Positions 56,379 to 64,000 of a DNA stretch of 64,000 nt are shown here, in pieces (position 1 is the stretch's first letter; every line of letters begins with the position of its first letter). The notes beneath the pieces are model-generated. The model saw nothing but the letters and a program-made list of their open reading frames with translations, was not told where the DNA came from and made no database searches. The DNA is taken from NCBI RefSeq assembly GCF_005116675.2, contig NZ_CP050699.1, forward strand, positions 3,371,001 to 3,435,000, read 5' to 3'. Both the position numbers and the translations under genes were made by a program. This stretch comes from Desulfosediminicola ganghwensis (GTDB lineage Bacteria > Desulfobacterota > Desulfobulbia > Desulfobulbales > Desulfocapsaceae).

Positions 56379-56923
56379 GCACATTTACACTGGTTACGGG
56401 TGGAGCGCGTTCAGGAAAAAGCTCCTACGCTCTGGAACAATGTGAAGAGCAGGGCGGGAATCGTTGCTTCATTGCCACCTGCCCCGTGATTGATCCGGAA
56501 ATGGATGATCGCATCAGGGCTCATAAGCTTGAGCGCCAGGGCAGAAACTGGCATTCCATTGAAGAAGAGGTCAATCTGGCCGCAAAACTGGACGAACTTC
56601 ACCAATCGCAAGTTGTACTTATTGATTGCCTTACGCTATGGGTGAACAACCTGATGTACCGCTCTTCACAAGTTCAAAAGACTTTTGGCGAGCAGGAAAT
56701 AAAAGCTGAGGCAGAAAAGCTGCTGGAGGCCATAGAAAGATTTCCCGGCCATGTTTGCTGTGTAACCAACGAGGTTGGATTGGGCATAGTGCCTGACAAT
56801 GCTCTTGCACGTAAATACAGGGATCTGGTCGGCAGTTGCAACCGCTATCTTGCTAAAAATGCAGACGAAGTTATACTTGTTTCCTGCGGGATACCATTGG
56901 CTTTGAAATCCCGCAGTAACTGA
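56375..56923 (+). CDS. cobU: Adenosylcobinamide kinase/guanylyltransferase
   Basis: The 182-residue enzyme has P-loop VTGGARSGKSSYAL, the guanylylated-histidine region IRAHKLERQGRNW, and VTNEVGLGIVPDNALAR. It phosphorylates adenosylcobinamide and attaches GMP. Confidence 0.95.
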   Translation: MSTFTLVTGGARSGKSSYALEQCEEQGGNRCFIATCPVIDPEMDDRIRAHKLERQGRNWHSIEEEVNLAAKLDELHQSQVVLIDCLTLWVNNLMYRSSQVQKTFGEQEIKAEAEKLLEAIERFPGHVCCVTNEVGLGIVPDNALARKYRDLVGSCNRYLAKNADEVILVSCGIPLALKSRSN

Positions 56924-56958
56924 TTTAAACCGAGAATCACCAACAACGGATATTAGGT

Positions 56959-58026
56959 ATGGGTTTACTGGAAACAACCAAACAAGCAATTTTCCCACAA
57001 GATTCAGAAGCGCGCGACTTGGCAAAGGCGCGGCTCGATAACCTGGCTCTTCCCCATTGGGCACTTGGAGATATAATGGATCTCGGTCTTGATTTGGCTG
57101 GGATTACTAAGACAATCACGCCCGAGATTAAAAAGAAGGCTATTGTCACCATGGCTGGTGATCATGGCGTGGTGGCGGAAGGGGTCAGCAAGTTTCCAAG
57201 CGAAGTAACTCCCCAGATGGTTTACAACTTCGTACGTGGCGGTGCCGGTATCAATGCCCTGGCACGACAGGCGGGTGCGGATGTATTCGTGGCCGATATG
57301 GGCGTTGCCGCCGATCTCAGTGAGCTTGCCAGGGATGGCAAAATATTCGATAAAAAAGTTGGCTTTGGCACCAATAATATTGCTGCAGGTCCGGCGATGA
57401 GTGACGCCATGGCGCGCAAGGCTTTAGAAGCCGGTATCGAGATCGCCAATGAGCTTTCGAAGGAGTACGACATATTCGGGACCGGCGATATGGGGATCGG
57501 CAATACCACACCATCAACCGCAATCGCCGCAGTATGTACCGGAAAAGATGTTGCTGAGCTGACTGGCAGAGGTACCGGGCTTGATGACGATCAGCTCCTG
57601 CACAAGATCGAGGTGGTGAAAAAGGCCATCGAGATCAATAAGCCGGATCCCAAAAACGGAATTGATATCCTTGCCAAAGTAGGTGGTTTTGAAATTGGCG
57701 GAATAGCAGGTCTGATTCTGGGCGCAGCGGCACACAGAAAACCAGTGGTTATCGATGGTTTTATTTCTACCGCAGGTGCTCTTATTGCCTATAAAATTGA
57801 ACCGTTTGTACGGGACTACCTCATCTTTGCCCATCGTTCTGTGGAGCCGGGGCACAAGCACATGCAGGAAGCGCTGGGCTGCACCAGACCGCTGCTCGAT
57901 TTGAACTTTCGCCTCGGGGAGGGAACTGGAGCAGCCCTTGCCATGAATGTGGTTGAAGCGGCTGTCGCTGTCATGACAGAGGTGTTGACCTTTGAAGAAG
58001 CTGCAGTTGCCGGCGCAGACAAGTAG
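56959..58026 (+). CDS. cobT: Nicotinate-nucleotide:DMB phosphoribosyltransferase
   Basis: Makes alpha-ribazole phosphate for the lower ligand. The 355 residues include TMAGDHGVVAEGVS, FGTGDMGIGNTTPSTAI and the catalytic glutamate in LGEGTGAALA near residue 318. Followed by a 150-bp gap with a CTTCCCTG/CAGGGAAG stem (58070-58118). Confidence 0.95.
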   Translation: MGLLETTKQAIFPQDSEARDLAKARLDNLALPHWALGDIMDLGLDLAGITKTITPEIKKKAIVTMAGDHGVVAEGVSKFPSEVTPQMVYNFVRGGAGINALARQAGADVFVADMGVAADLSELARDGKIFDKKVGFGTNNIAAGPAMSDAMARKALEAGIEIANELSKEYDIFGTGDMGIGNTTPSTAIAAVCTGKDVAELTGRGTGLDDDQLLHKIEVVKKAIEINKPDPKNGIDILAKVGGFEIGGIAGLILGAAAHRKPVVIDGFISTAGALIAYKIEPFVRDYLIFAHRSVEPGHKHMQEALGCTRPLLDLNFRLGEGTGAALAMNVVEAAVAVMTEVLTFEEAAVAGADK

Positions 58027-58178
58027 GCTGCGCTGAACTCATTTCATTTCTAGCAATGTAAAAAATGTTCTTCCCTGTCTGTCCTTATAAAAAGAGGATG
58101 TTTCTGGAGGCAGGGAAGCGTTGCTTCATATAACAGCCCCAATGCAGGCTTTAAGGGGCGTAAAAGGAAAGGGCCATT

Positions 58179-58931
58179 ATGATTCCGTTCTTTACTGCCT
58201 TACGATTTCTTACAGTGATTCCAATATCGTGGCGTGCTGAGCGTGATGGCGAACTTTTCAAGCAGAGCATTTACTATTTTTCCCTTATTGGTTTATTGAT
58301 AGGCAGTTGTGGCTGGTTAATGGTATCAGCGCTCGGCTTTATTCTACCCAACTCCTGTGTTGCCTTTTTTGCTTTATTCTATCTATCTGCAATATCCGGT
58401 TTTTTGCATCTGGACGGGCTTGCCGACAGCGGTGATGGGCTTCTCAGCTATCGACCAAAAGATGCTTCGCTGAACATTATGAAAGATAGCAGAACCGGTG
58501 CCATGGGGGTCGTGGTATTGATGATGGTGCTGCTGGGCAAATACTCTTCACTTTCAAGCCTTCCTGTTTCAACTATTGCTCTAGCCGTATTCTTTATGCC
58601 CCTCGCTGGTCGTACTGCAATTCTGGTAACCATGGCGGCGAACAATTATGCCCGACCTGAGGGAGGACTTGGTGGACTGTTCTATTCCTCACGTTCGTTA
58701 AAGGCAGCTCTTGCCGGATGTTTGCTGTTATTTGTTGTCGCAACTTTCGTCGCTGGCCTGAAATATGCCGCAGTTGTGGTTTGTTGCATGTTGTTCACCG
58801 TGTTGATTTTTTCCCTGTTCTGCAGAAAGCGGATAGGAGGAGTAACGGGTGACACCCTTGGGGCGATGTGTGAGCTGACAGAATTGGCCATTGCTCTTGC
58901 AGTAGTTGTGATGTTTACCATCAATGGCTGA
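58179..58931 (+). CDS. cobS: Cobalamin synthase
   Basis: The 250-residue membrane enzyme joins GDP-cobinamide and alpha-ribazole. It has the family motif HLDGLADSGDGL and KDSRTGAMGV, and about six hydrophobic helices; near the C-terminus GGVTGDTLGAMCELTE. Confidence 0.95.
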   Translation: MIPFFTALRFLTVIPISWRAERDGELFKQSIYYFSLIGLLIGSCGWLMVSALGFILPNSCVAFFALFYLSAISGFLHLDGLADSGDGLLSYRPKDASLNIMKDSRTGAMGVVVLMMVLLGKYSSLSSLPVSTIALAVFFMPLAGRTAILVTMAANNYARPEGGLGGLFYSSRSLKAALAGCLLLFVVATFVAGLKYAAVVVCCMLFTVLIFSLFCRKRIGGVTGDTLGAMCELTELAIALAVVVMFTING

Positions 58932-59003
58932 AAGAAAATTGCATACGTGGTGGCAGAAGCAGAATTGCTGAGCAAATAGTTAACAGAACTTACTAGGAAT
59001 TAT

Positions 59004-61589
59004 TTGATGACAGAAATACCTGGCAGGAATCGAACTGGACATGGCGGAAATATTCACGCAGTTCTTCAACAGGCTGGATGTGAATATGGTGAAATTTTAG
59101 ATTTCAGCGCCAACATAAACCCGCTTGGACCACCTGAGTGGTTGCGCTCCATGGTTTCCCGGGAGTTGGACAAAGTCCTGCACTACCCGGACCCGGATTA
59201 TAGTGATCTGGTCGAAGAGATTGCCAGGTTCTACAAGGTTGATTCGGATCAGGTTATTCCGGCAAACGGATCGACAGAACTGTTATACATCCTGCCACGG
59301 CTGCTTGGCTGTAAACGCGCTGTTATTCCGGTACCTTCATATATCGATTATGTTCGTGCTGTTGAATTGGCCGGGCTTGAAGTATTGCCGTTGGTATTGA
59401 AGGAAGATGATGATTTTCAGCTGGATCTAAAAGAGTTGAGCAGGGTCATTGGAGATGATGATCTGGTGATTTTCGCTTCTCCGAACAACCCTACAGGCAG
59501 CATGGTGGAGGCTGATGCAGTCCTGGCTCTGGCGACTGATTTTCCCGGGACGAAATTCATTATAGATGAAGCATTCCTCGATTTTGTCGAAGGTGGAGTG
59601 AGTGTTGGCGGCAAATTGCCAAACCTCATAACACTGAACTCCATGACCAAATTTTTCGGTGTCCCCGGGTTGCGACTCGGGTTTGGACTGATGCCTGCGG
59701 ATATTGCCGCCGCAGTAAAGCAGGTTATGCCCCCCTGGACCTTGAACAGCCTTGCCCAGTCCTTTGGTGTCGAGTGCCTGCGCGATGAAGAGTACCATAC
59801 TGAAAGTAGAAAATATGTGGTGGCCCTCAAAGATACGTTGTCGAACGATCTGGCAGCATTAGAACCGTTGACGGTATATCCGTCCCATGCGAATTATCTG
59901 CTGCTCCGTTTAAATAATGGGGTGACTGCCCCCGAGCTTGCACAAAGAGTGCTGAAAAGTGGAATCCTGATTCGGTGCTGCGACAATTACAACGGCCTTG
60001 ATGAACGGTTTTTCAGGGTTGCGGTACGTACCGAGCAGGAAAATGAACGTCTGGTATCGGCGCTGAAATCCGGGCTTATGATCGAAAGAGAAGCGAAGAT
60101 CACAAGCAGGAAGCGTACCCCGGCAATCATGTTTCAGGGTACTTCCTCTAATGCCGGTAAATCTGTTTTGACCGCTGCTCTCTGTCGCATTCTGCTGCAG
60201 GATGGCGTGCGGGTTGCTCCTTTTAAGGCCCAGAACATGTCCCTTAACTCCTTTGTTACCAGAAATGGTGAAGAGATGGGAAGGGCACAGGTCGTTCAGG
60301 CGCAGGCAGCAAAGTTAGATCCCGATGTGCGGATGAACCCCATCCTGCTGAAACCAAACTCCGATACGGGGAGCCAGATCATTGTTTGCGGCAAACCTGT
60401 CGGCAACATGTCCGTTCTTGATTATGGCAGGTATAAACCTGAGGCTTGGCAGGCAGTGCGCCAGTGCTACGATAGTCTGGCAGACGAGTATGAAGCGATT
60501 GTGCTTGAAGGCGCAGGTTCACCCGGTGAAGTAAACCTGAAGGCCGAAGATATCGTAAACATGCGTATGGCCCGTTACGCTGATTCCCCGGTTCTGCTCG
60601 TCGGAGATATCGACAGGGGAGGGGTCTACGCCTCTTTTGTGGGTACCATGGAGGTGCTTGCCCAGTGGGAGCGCGACCTCATAGGCGGTTTTGTGGTTAA
60701 CCGGTTCAGGGGGGATGCATCACTTCTTACCAGCGCGCATGATTATTTGCTGCAACATACCGGTAAAAGCTCCCTGGGGGTCGTGCCGTACCTGATGGAT
60801 CTGGGGTTGCCGGAAGAGGATTCAGTTTCCTTTAAAGAAGGAATTTTTCACAGGGAATCCAAGGAGAATGAAGCGGTCGATATTGTATTGATTAACTTCC
60901 CGCATATCTCCAATTTTACAGATGTGGAACCCTTTCTCGATGAGCCGGATGTGAGCCTGCGGGTCGTCGACACGGTATCGGAACTTGGCAACCCTGATGC
61001 TATTCTTCTGCCTGGCTCAAAAAACGTTATAGGCGACCTGAGCTTCCTCCTTGATCGTGGTTTTGGCGATGTCCTCAGGCAGAAAGCGGAGACAGGTTGC
61101 GAGATAGTCGGGATCTGCGGAGGGTATCAGATTCTCGGCAGGGAAATTGATGATCCGATTGGTCTGGAATCAAACCTGAAAAGTCTCGCAGCGCTTGGGC
61201 TCATGGATATGACCACCGAACTCAAGCCGGAAAAGCAGCTGACGCGCCAGAAAGGGGTGCATTTACCTTCGGGCCTCGAAATTTTCGGTTATGAGATCCA
61301 TCATGGTGTTTCAAACTCAGCCTTAAAGCCTGTGGTGGAATTTGATTCAGGTGGCTATTGCGGTTCGTTGTCCACTGCCGCTAATGTCTGGGGATCATAT
61401 TTGCACGGAATCTTTGACAGTGACAACTTTCGTCGCTGGTTTATTGATAACCTGCGCGAGAGAAAAGGGTATAGGCGACTTGAAGAGGTCCAGGCTCCTT
61501 ATGATCTCGAGAGTGCTTTTGATCGCCTGGCAGATACGGTTCGTAACAATATCGATATGGATCAGGTGTATAAACTACTCAAAATTTGA
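59004..61589 (+). CDS. Fused threonine-phosphate decarboxylase (CobD) and cobyric acid synthase (CobQ)
   Basis: Residues 1-365 are a PLP enzyme of the HisC/CobD type: DFSANINPLGPP, FASPNNPTGS, and the PLP lysine in NSMTKFFGVPGLRLG near 214. Residues 372-861 are CobQ/CbiP: IMFQGTSSNAGKSVL (P-loop), GDIDRGGVYASFVG, and the glutaminase cysteine in GICGGYQILG near 704. The first half makes aminopropanol phosphate from threonine phosphate; the second amidates cobyrinic diamide to cobyric acid, to which CbiB then attaches that aminopropanol phosphate. Both halves look complete. Confidence 0.93.
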   Translation: MMTEIPGRNRTGHGGNIHAVLQQAGCEYGEILDFSANINPLGPPEWLRSMVSRELDKVLHYPDPDYSDLVEEIARFYKVDSDQVIPANGSTELLYILPRLLGCKRAVIPVPSYIDYVRAVELAGLEVLPLVLKEDDDFQLDLKELSRVIGDDDLVIFASPNNPTGSMVEADAVLALATDFPGTKFIIDEAFLDFVEGGVSVGGKLPNLITLNSMTKFFGVPGLRLGFGLMPADIAAAVKQVMPPWTLNSLAQSFGVECLRDEEYHTESRKYVVALKDTLSNDLAALEPLTVYPSHANYLLLRLNNGVTAPELAQRVLKSGILIRCCDNYNGLDERFFRVAVRTEQENERLVSALKSGLMIEREAKITSRKRTPAIMFQGTSSNAGKSVLTAALCRILLQDGVRVAPFKAQNMSLNSFVTRNGEEMGRAQVVQAQAAKLDPDVRMNPILLKPNSDTGSQIIVCGKPVGNMSVLDYGRYKPEAWQAVRQCYDSLADEYEAIVLEGAGSPGEVNLKAEDIVNMRMARYADSPVLLVGDIDRGGVYASFVGTMEVLAQWERDLIGGFVVNRFRGDASLLTSAHDYLLQHTGKSSLGVVPYLMDLGLPEEDSVSFKEGIFHRESKENEAVDIVLINFPHISNFTDVEPFLDEPDVSLRVVDTVSELGNPDAILLPGSKNVIGDLSFLLDRGFGDVLRQKAETGCEIVGICGGYQILGREIDDPIGLESNLKSLAALGLMDMTTELKPEKQLTRQKGVHLPSGLEIFGYEIHHGVSNSALKPVVEFDSGGYCGSLSTAANVWGSYLHGIFDSDNFRRWFIDNLRERKGYRRLEEVQAPYDLESAFDRLADTVRNNIDMDQVYKLLKI

Positions 61590-61625
61590 TTACGGGTTCT
61601 TCGGGATCTTCTGGACCGTTTCTAT

Positions 61626-62621
61626 ATGCTTTTTTCTTTGCAATTCATGGGCAGTATGCTGCTCGACTTTATTTTTGGTGACCCAAGGTCAATCCCGCAC
61701 CCGGTACGCGGGATTGGCTGGTTGTGCACCAGTTATGAGACTGTCACCAGGGCGATATTTGGCAATGCCCGTTCTGCGGGAACTGTAGCATTTCTGCTCG
61801 TGCTGTTAAGCACCGTAGCGATTGTTACAGCCTTGCTGATGTTTATCCATTCATTCTCCATCTGGGCAGAGGCCGTCGCTTCGGTATTGGTATTGTACAG
61901 CAGTGTTGCCTGTCGGGACCTGCAAAGACACAGCATGGAAGTCTATAATGCTCTGACTGGAGGTGCATCAATTGAAATTTCCAGGCAGAAAGTAGCCTGT
62001 ATAGTCGGCAGGGATACCGCATCACTCGATGAAGCCGGAGTCAGCCGGGCCACAGTCGAGACTGTGGCGGAGAATCTGGTGGATGGCGTGACGGCACCGG
62101 TATTTTTCGCAATACTGTTCAGCGCGTTGCCCCTGGACGGGATACTCTCTCCAATCGCACTTGCCGCCATAGGGGCCTATTTTTATAAGGCAATCAATAC
62201 TATGGACTCCATGTATGGCTATAAAAATGAGCGGTATATCAAGTTTGGCACGGTGGCTGCCAGAGTCGATGATTGCGTAAATTTTATACCAGCCAGAATT
62301 ACCGGTGTAATTCTGGTCGTTACCGCCTGGTTGCTGAGGCTCGATGCAAAAGCGAGCTGGCGGGTGTTGTTGCGGGACAGACTCCAGCATTCAAGCCCGA
62401 ATGCCGGCCATCCTGAAGCCGCCGTGGCAGGTGCCCTGGGGATTCAGCTTGGCGGCACCTCCGACTATTTCGGTAAGGCGGTGCACAAGCCGACTATCGG
62501 CGATGCAGTACGAGCTGTCTCGCCACGGGATATACAATTGACAAACAGGATTATGTTCGTGTCATCATTTCTGTTTGTCGTACTCTTTTTAGCTCTTCGA
62601 TATTGGATTGTACAATGGTGA
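61626..62621 (+). CDS. cbiB: Adenosylcobinamide-phosphate synthase CbiB
   Basis: The 331-residue membrane protein has DFIFGDPRSIPHPVRGIG, ENLVDGVTAPVFFA, KAINTMDSMYGYKNERY and SPNAGHPEAAVAGAL. It joins cobyric acid with aminopropanol (phosphate) made by the upstream fusion protein. Its TGA overlaps the cbiA ATG region by seven bases. Confidence 0.94.
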   Translation: MLFSLQFMGSMLLDFIFGDPRSIPHPVRGIGWLCTSYETVTRAIFGNARSAGTVAFLLVLLSTVAIVTALLMFIHSFSIWAEAVASVLVLYSSVACRDLQRHSMEVYNALTGGASIEISRQKVACIVGRDTASLDEAGVSRATVETVAENLVDGVTAPVFFAILFSALPLDGILSPIALAAIGAYFYKAINTMDSMYGYKNERYIKFGTVAARVDDCVNFIPARITGVILVVTAWLLRLDAKASWRVLLRDRLQHSSPNAGHPEAAVAGALGIQLGGTSDYFGKAVHKPTIGDAVRAVSPRDIQLTNRIMFVSSFLFVVLFLALRYWIVQW

Positions 62622-63985
62622 ATTCCGGCAGATCCGAATTTCTGATAGGTGCGACCAAAAGTGGATCAGGCAAGACCTTAATAACCCTGGGCATATTGGC
62701 AGCACTGGCAAAGCGGGGGATAGATGTACAGCCGTTCAAGTGCGGGCCGGACTTTATCGATCCGACTCTGCATCAACTCGTTGTGCCGAGGCCATCAATC
62801 AATCTCGATTTGCAGATGATGGGGGAGGAGGGGTGTCGTAACTCCCACCACTTTTATGCTGCTGATGCCGAGGCCGTGGTTGTTGAAGGGGTAATGGGGT
62901 TATTCGATGGGGGACTGGCCAGCTCTGCGGCTTTGGCAAAATCACTGGATATCCAGGTGTTGCTAATCGTCGATGTGCGCTCAGCAGCCGAGAGTGTGGC
63001 CGCTGTGGTTAAAGGTTTCGAAACGTATAGTCCTGACACCAGGTTACTCGGGGTGATATGCAACAGGGTTGGGTCGAGCAGGCATCGTCAGTTAATAGAA
63101 GACGCGATTTCGGCCTCGTGCCAGACTCCGATTCTTGGTTTTTTCCCAAGAGATGTCGATTTTGAAATGCCATCACGGCATCTTGGTCTGCATATGGGGC
63201 ATGAAATAGACCAGGATCAGCGACGAATGGAAAAGTTGATCCAGACAGTAGAGGATTCAATTGATTTAGACAAATTACTTGAACTTTCTCTGAAAAAAAA
63301 TCCTATCACCCCTGATCTTCGCGCGGATGATTCGCAGGTTCAACAAAATACCAAACCTCGCCTCGCTGTAGCCAGGGACGAGGCGTTTTGTTTCTACTAC
63401 CCTGAGAATATAAGAATATTTGAAGAGTGCGGCTTCGAGATAGTAAATTTCAGTCCGTTACATGATAACGCACTGCCTGATGATATTGCGGGTATCTATC
63501 TTGGCGGCGGATATCCCGAGCTGTACGCCCAGCAGTTGTCTGCAAATATTTCTATGAGAAATATTATCAGAAACTGGGCAGATGATGGTAAGTTCATATA
63601 CGGTGAATGTGGTGGATTTATGTATATGACCGATGATATTGTCGATCACGATGGCCGGTTACATGAAATGGCTGGGATTTTCCCAGTATCAGTCGTGATG
63701 AAGAAGCGTCTGTCCAGACTTGGCTATCGTAGCCCGGAGCTGGTAACAGATTGTTTGCTTGGCGATGGTGGCGAGCAATTTTTCGGTCATGAATTTCACT
63801 ACTCAGACATTGTCGATCGGGCAGATGAACTCGAGTTTTTGTACACATTAGCTGATGGCAGGAAAGAAGGGTGCAAGAGGGCTCAAGCCTATGGCAGTTA
63901 TATTCACCTCCATTTTGCCCGTAATGTTAAGAGTATAAAAAAACTTCTGGAAGAGCTGGAAGTTAATCGAGCAAAGCGTGGATAA
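62615..63985 (+). CDS. cbiA: Cobyrinate a,c-diamide synthase
   Basis: The 456-residue enzyme has the ATP site IGATKSGSGKTLITLGIL, VEGVMGLFDGG, and the glutaminase cysteine in IYGECGGFMYM near residue 330. It amidates the a and c side chains. ATG 62615 is preferred over a TTG four codons upstream. The operon probably continues beyond the window. Confidence 0.94.
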   Translation: MVNSGRSEFLIGATKSGSGKTLITLGILAALAKRGIDVQPFKCGPDFIDPTLHQLVVPRPSINLDLQMMGEEGCRNSHHFYAADAEAVVVEGVMGLFDGGLASSAALAKSLDIQVLLIVDVRSAAESVAAVVKGFETYSPDTRLLGVICNRVGSSRHRQLIEDAISASCQTPILGFFPRDVDFEMPSRHLGLHMGHEIDQDQRRMEKLIQTVEDSIDLDKLLELSLKKNPITPDLRADDSQVQQNTKPRLAVARDEAFCFYYPENIRIFEECGFEIVNFSPLHDNALPDDIAGIYLGGGYPELYAQQLSANISMRNIIRNWADDGKFIYGECGGFMYMTDDIVDHDGRLHEMAGIFPVSVVMKKRLSRLGYRSPELVTDCLLGDGGEQFFGHEFHYSDIVDRADELEFLYTLADGRKEGCKRAQAYGSYIHLHFARNVKSIKKLLEELEVNRAKRG

Positions 63986-64000
63986 CGTATTAAGAGGATA

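Overview
The window is a chromosomal segment of a Gram-negative anaerobe, most likely a deltaproteobacterium of the Desulfobulbales type. This is an inference from three things: LPS-transport genes (lptE, lptF), the order rpsF-rpsR-DUF2232-rplI-dnaB-leuS-lptE, and a cobalt-early (anaerobic) B12 operon with CbiG, CbiH and a CobD-CobQ fusion. No database search was possible; functions rest on motifs and family knowledge.

Layout. 1-30 kb is housekeeping: a truncated CNNM/DUF21 membrane protein, pepA, a tRNA-dihydrouridine synthase, the leftward units rpsF-rpsR-DUF2232-rplI and dnaB-leuS-lptE, mazG, an AP2-domain regulator with a structured leader, rplU-rpmA, obgE-proB-proA-nadD, a receiver/zinc-ribbon protein, ung, a CBS protein with NAD(P)HX repair, lptF, an M23 peptidase, RNase G, a glycosyltransferase, a spore-photoproduct-lyase-like gene with two internal stops, and ssb.

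29.5-40.7 kb is an accessory island that I read as a cluster of integron attC sites lacking an integron integrase (CALIN). About ten attC-like sites separate small cassettes. In most cassettes the first bases (TTRRRY) are complementary to the R'' box of the attC at the cassette's own end, as cassette excision and integration require. Cassettes encode a zinc-ribbon PD-(D/E)XK nuclease, a bacterial PH-domain protein, an NmrA-like oxidoreductase, a DUF1653 protein and several small membrane proteins. The island has been hit repeatedly: an ORF-less group II intron sits in one attC, two IS3-type remnants sit in two others, an IS91-like transposase with a tyrosine recombinase occupies a cassette and starts at an R' box, and two related IS4-family elements of 1,264 bp each carry perfect 9-bp target duplications. 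One IS4 copy cuts a membrane-protein gene whose two halves rejoin exactly. The recombinase beside the IS91-like transposase has its catalytic C-terminus in the -1 frame after a classic A_AAA_AAG slippery heptamer.

41-64 kb returns to chromosomal genes: a zinc-finger-less DnaJ, leuCD, a family-5 solute-binding protein, a cold-shock protein, tsaE, a YcaO-TPR protein, a leftward partner-switching operon (hybrid-type histidine kinase, receiver-PP2C phosphatase, RsbW-like kinase, STAS antagonist), and a long rightward corrin/nucleotide-loop operon cbiG-cbiH-cobC-cobU-cobT-cobS-cobD/Q-cbiB-cbiA running to the window edge.
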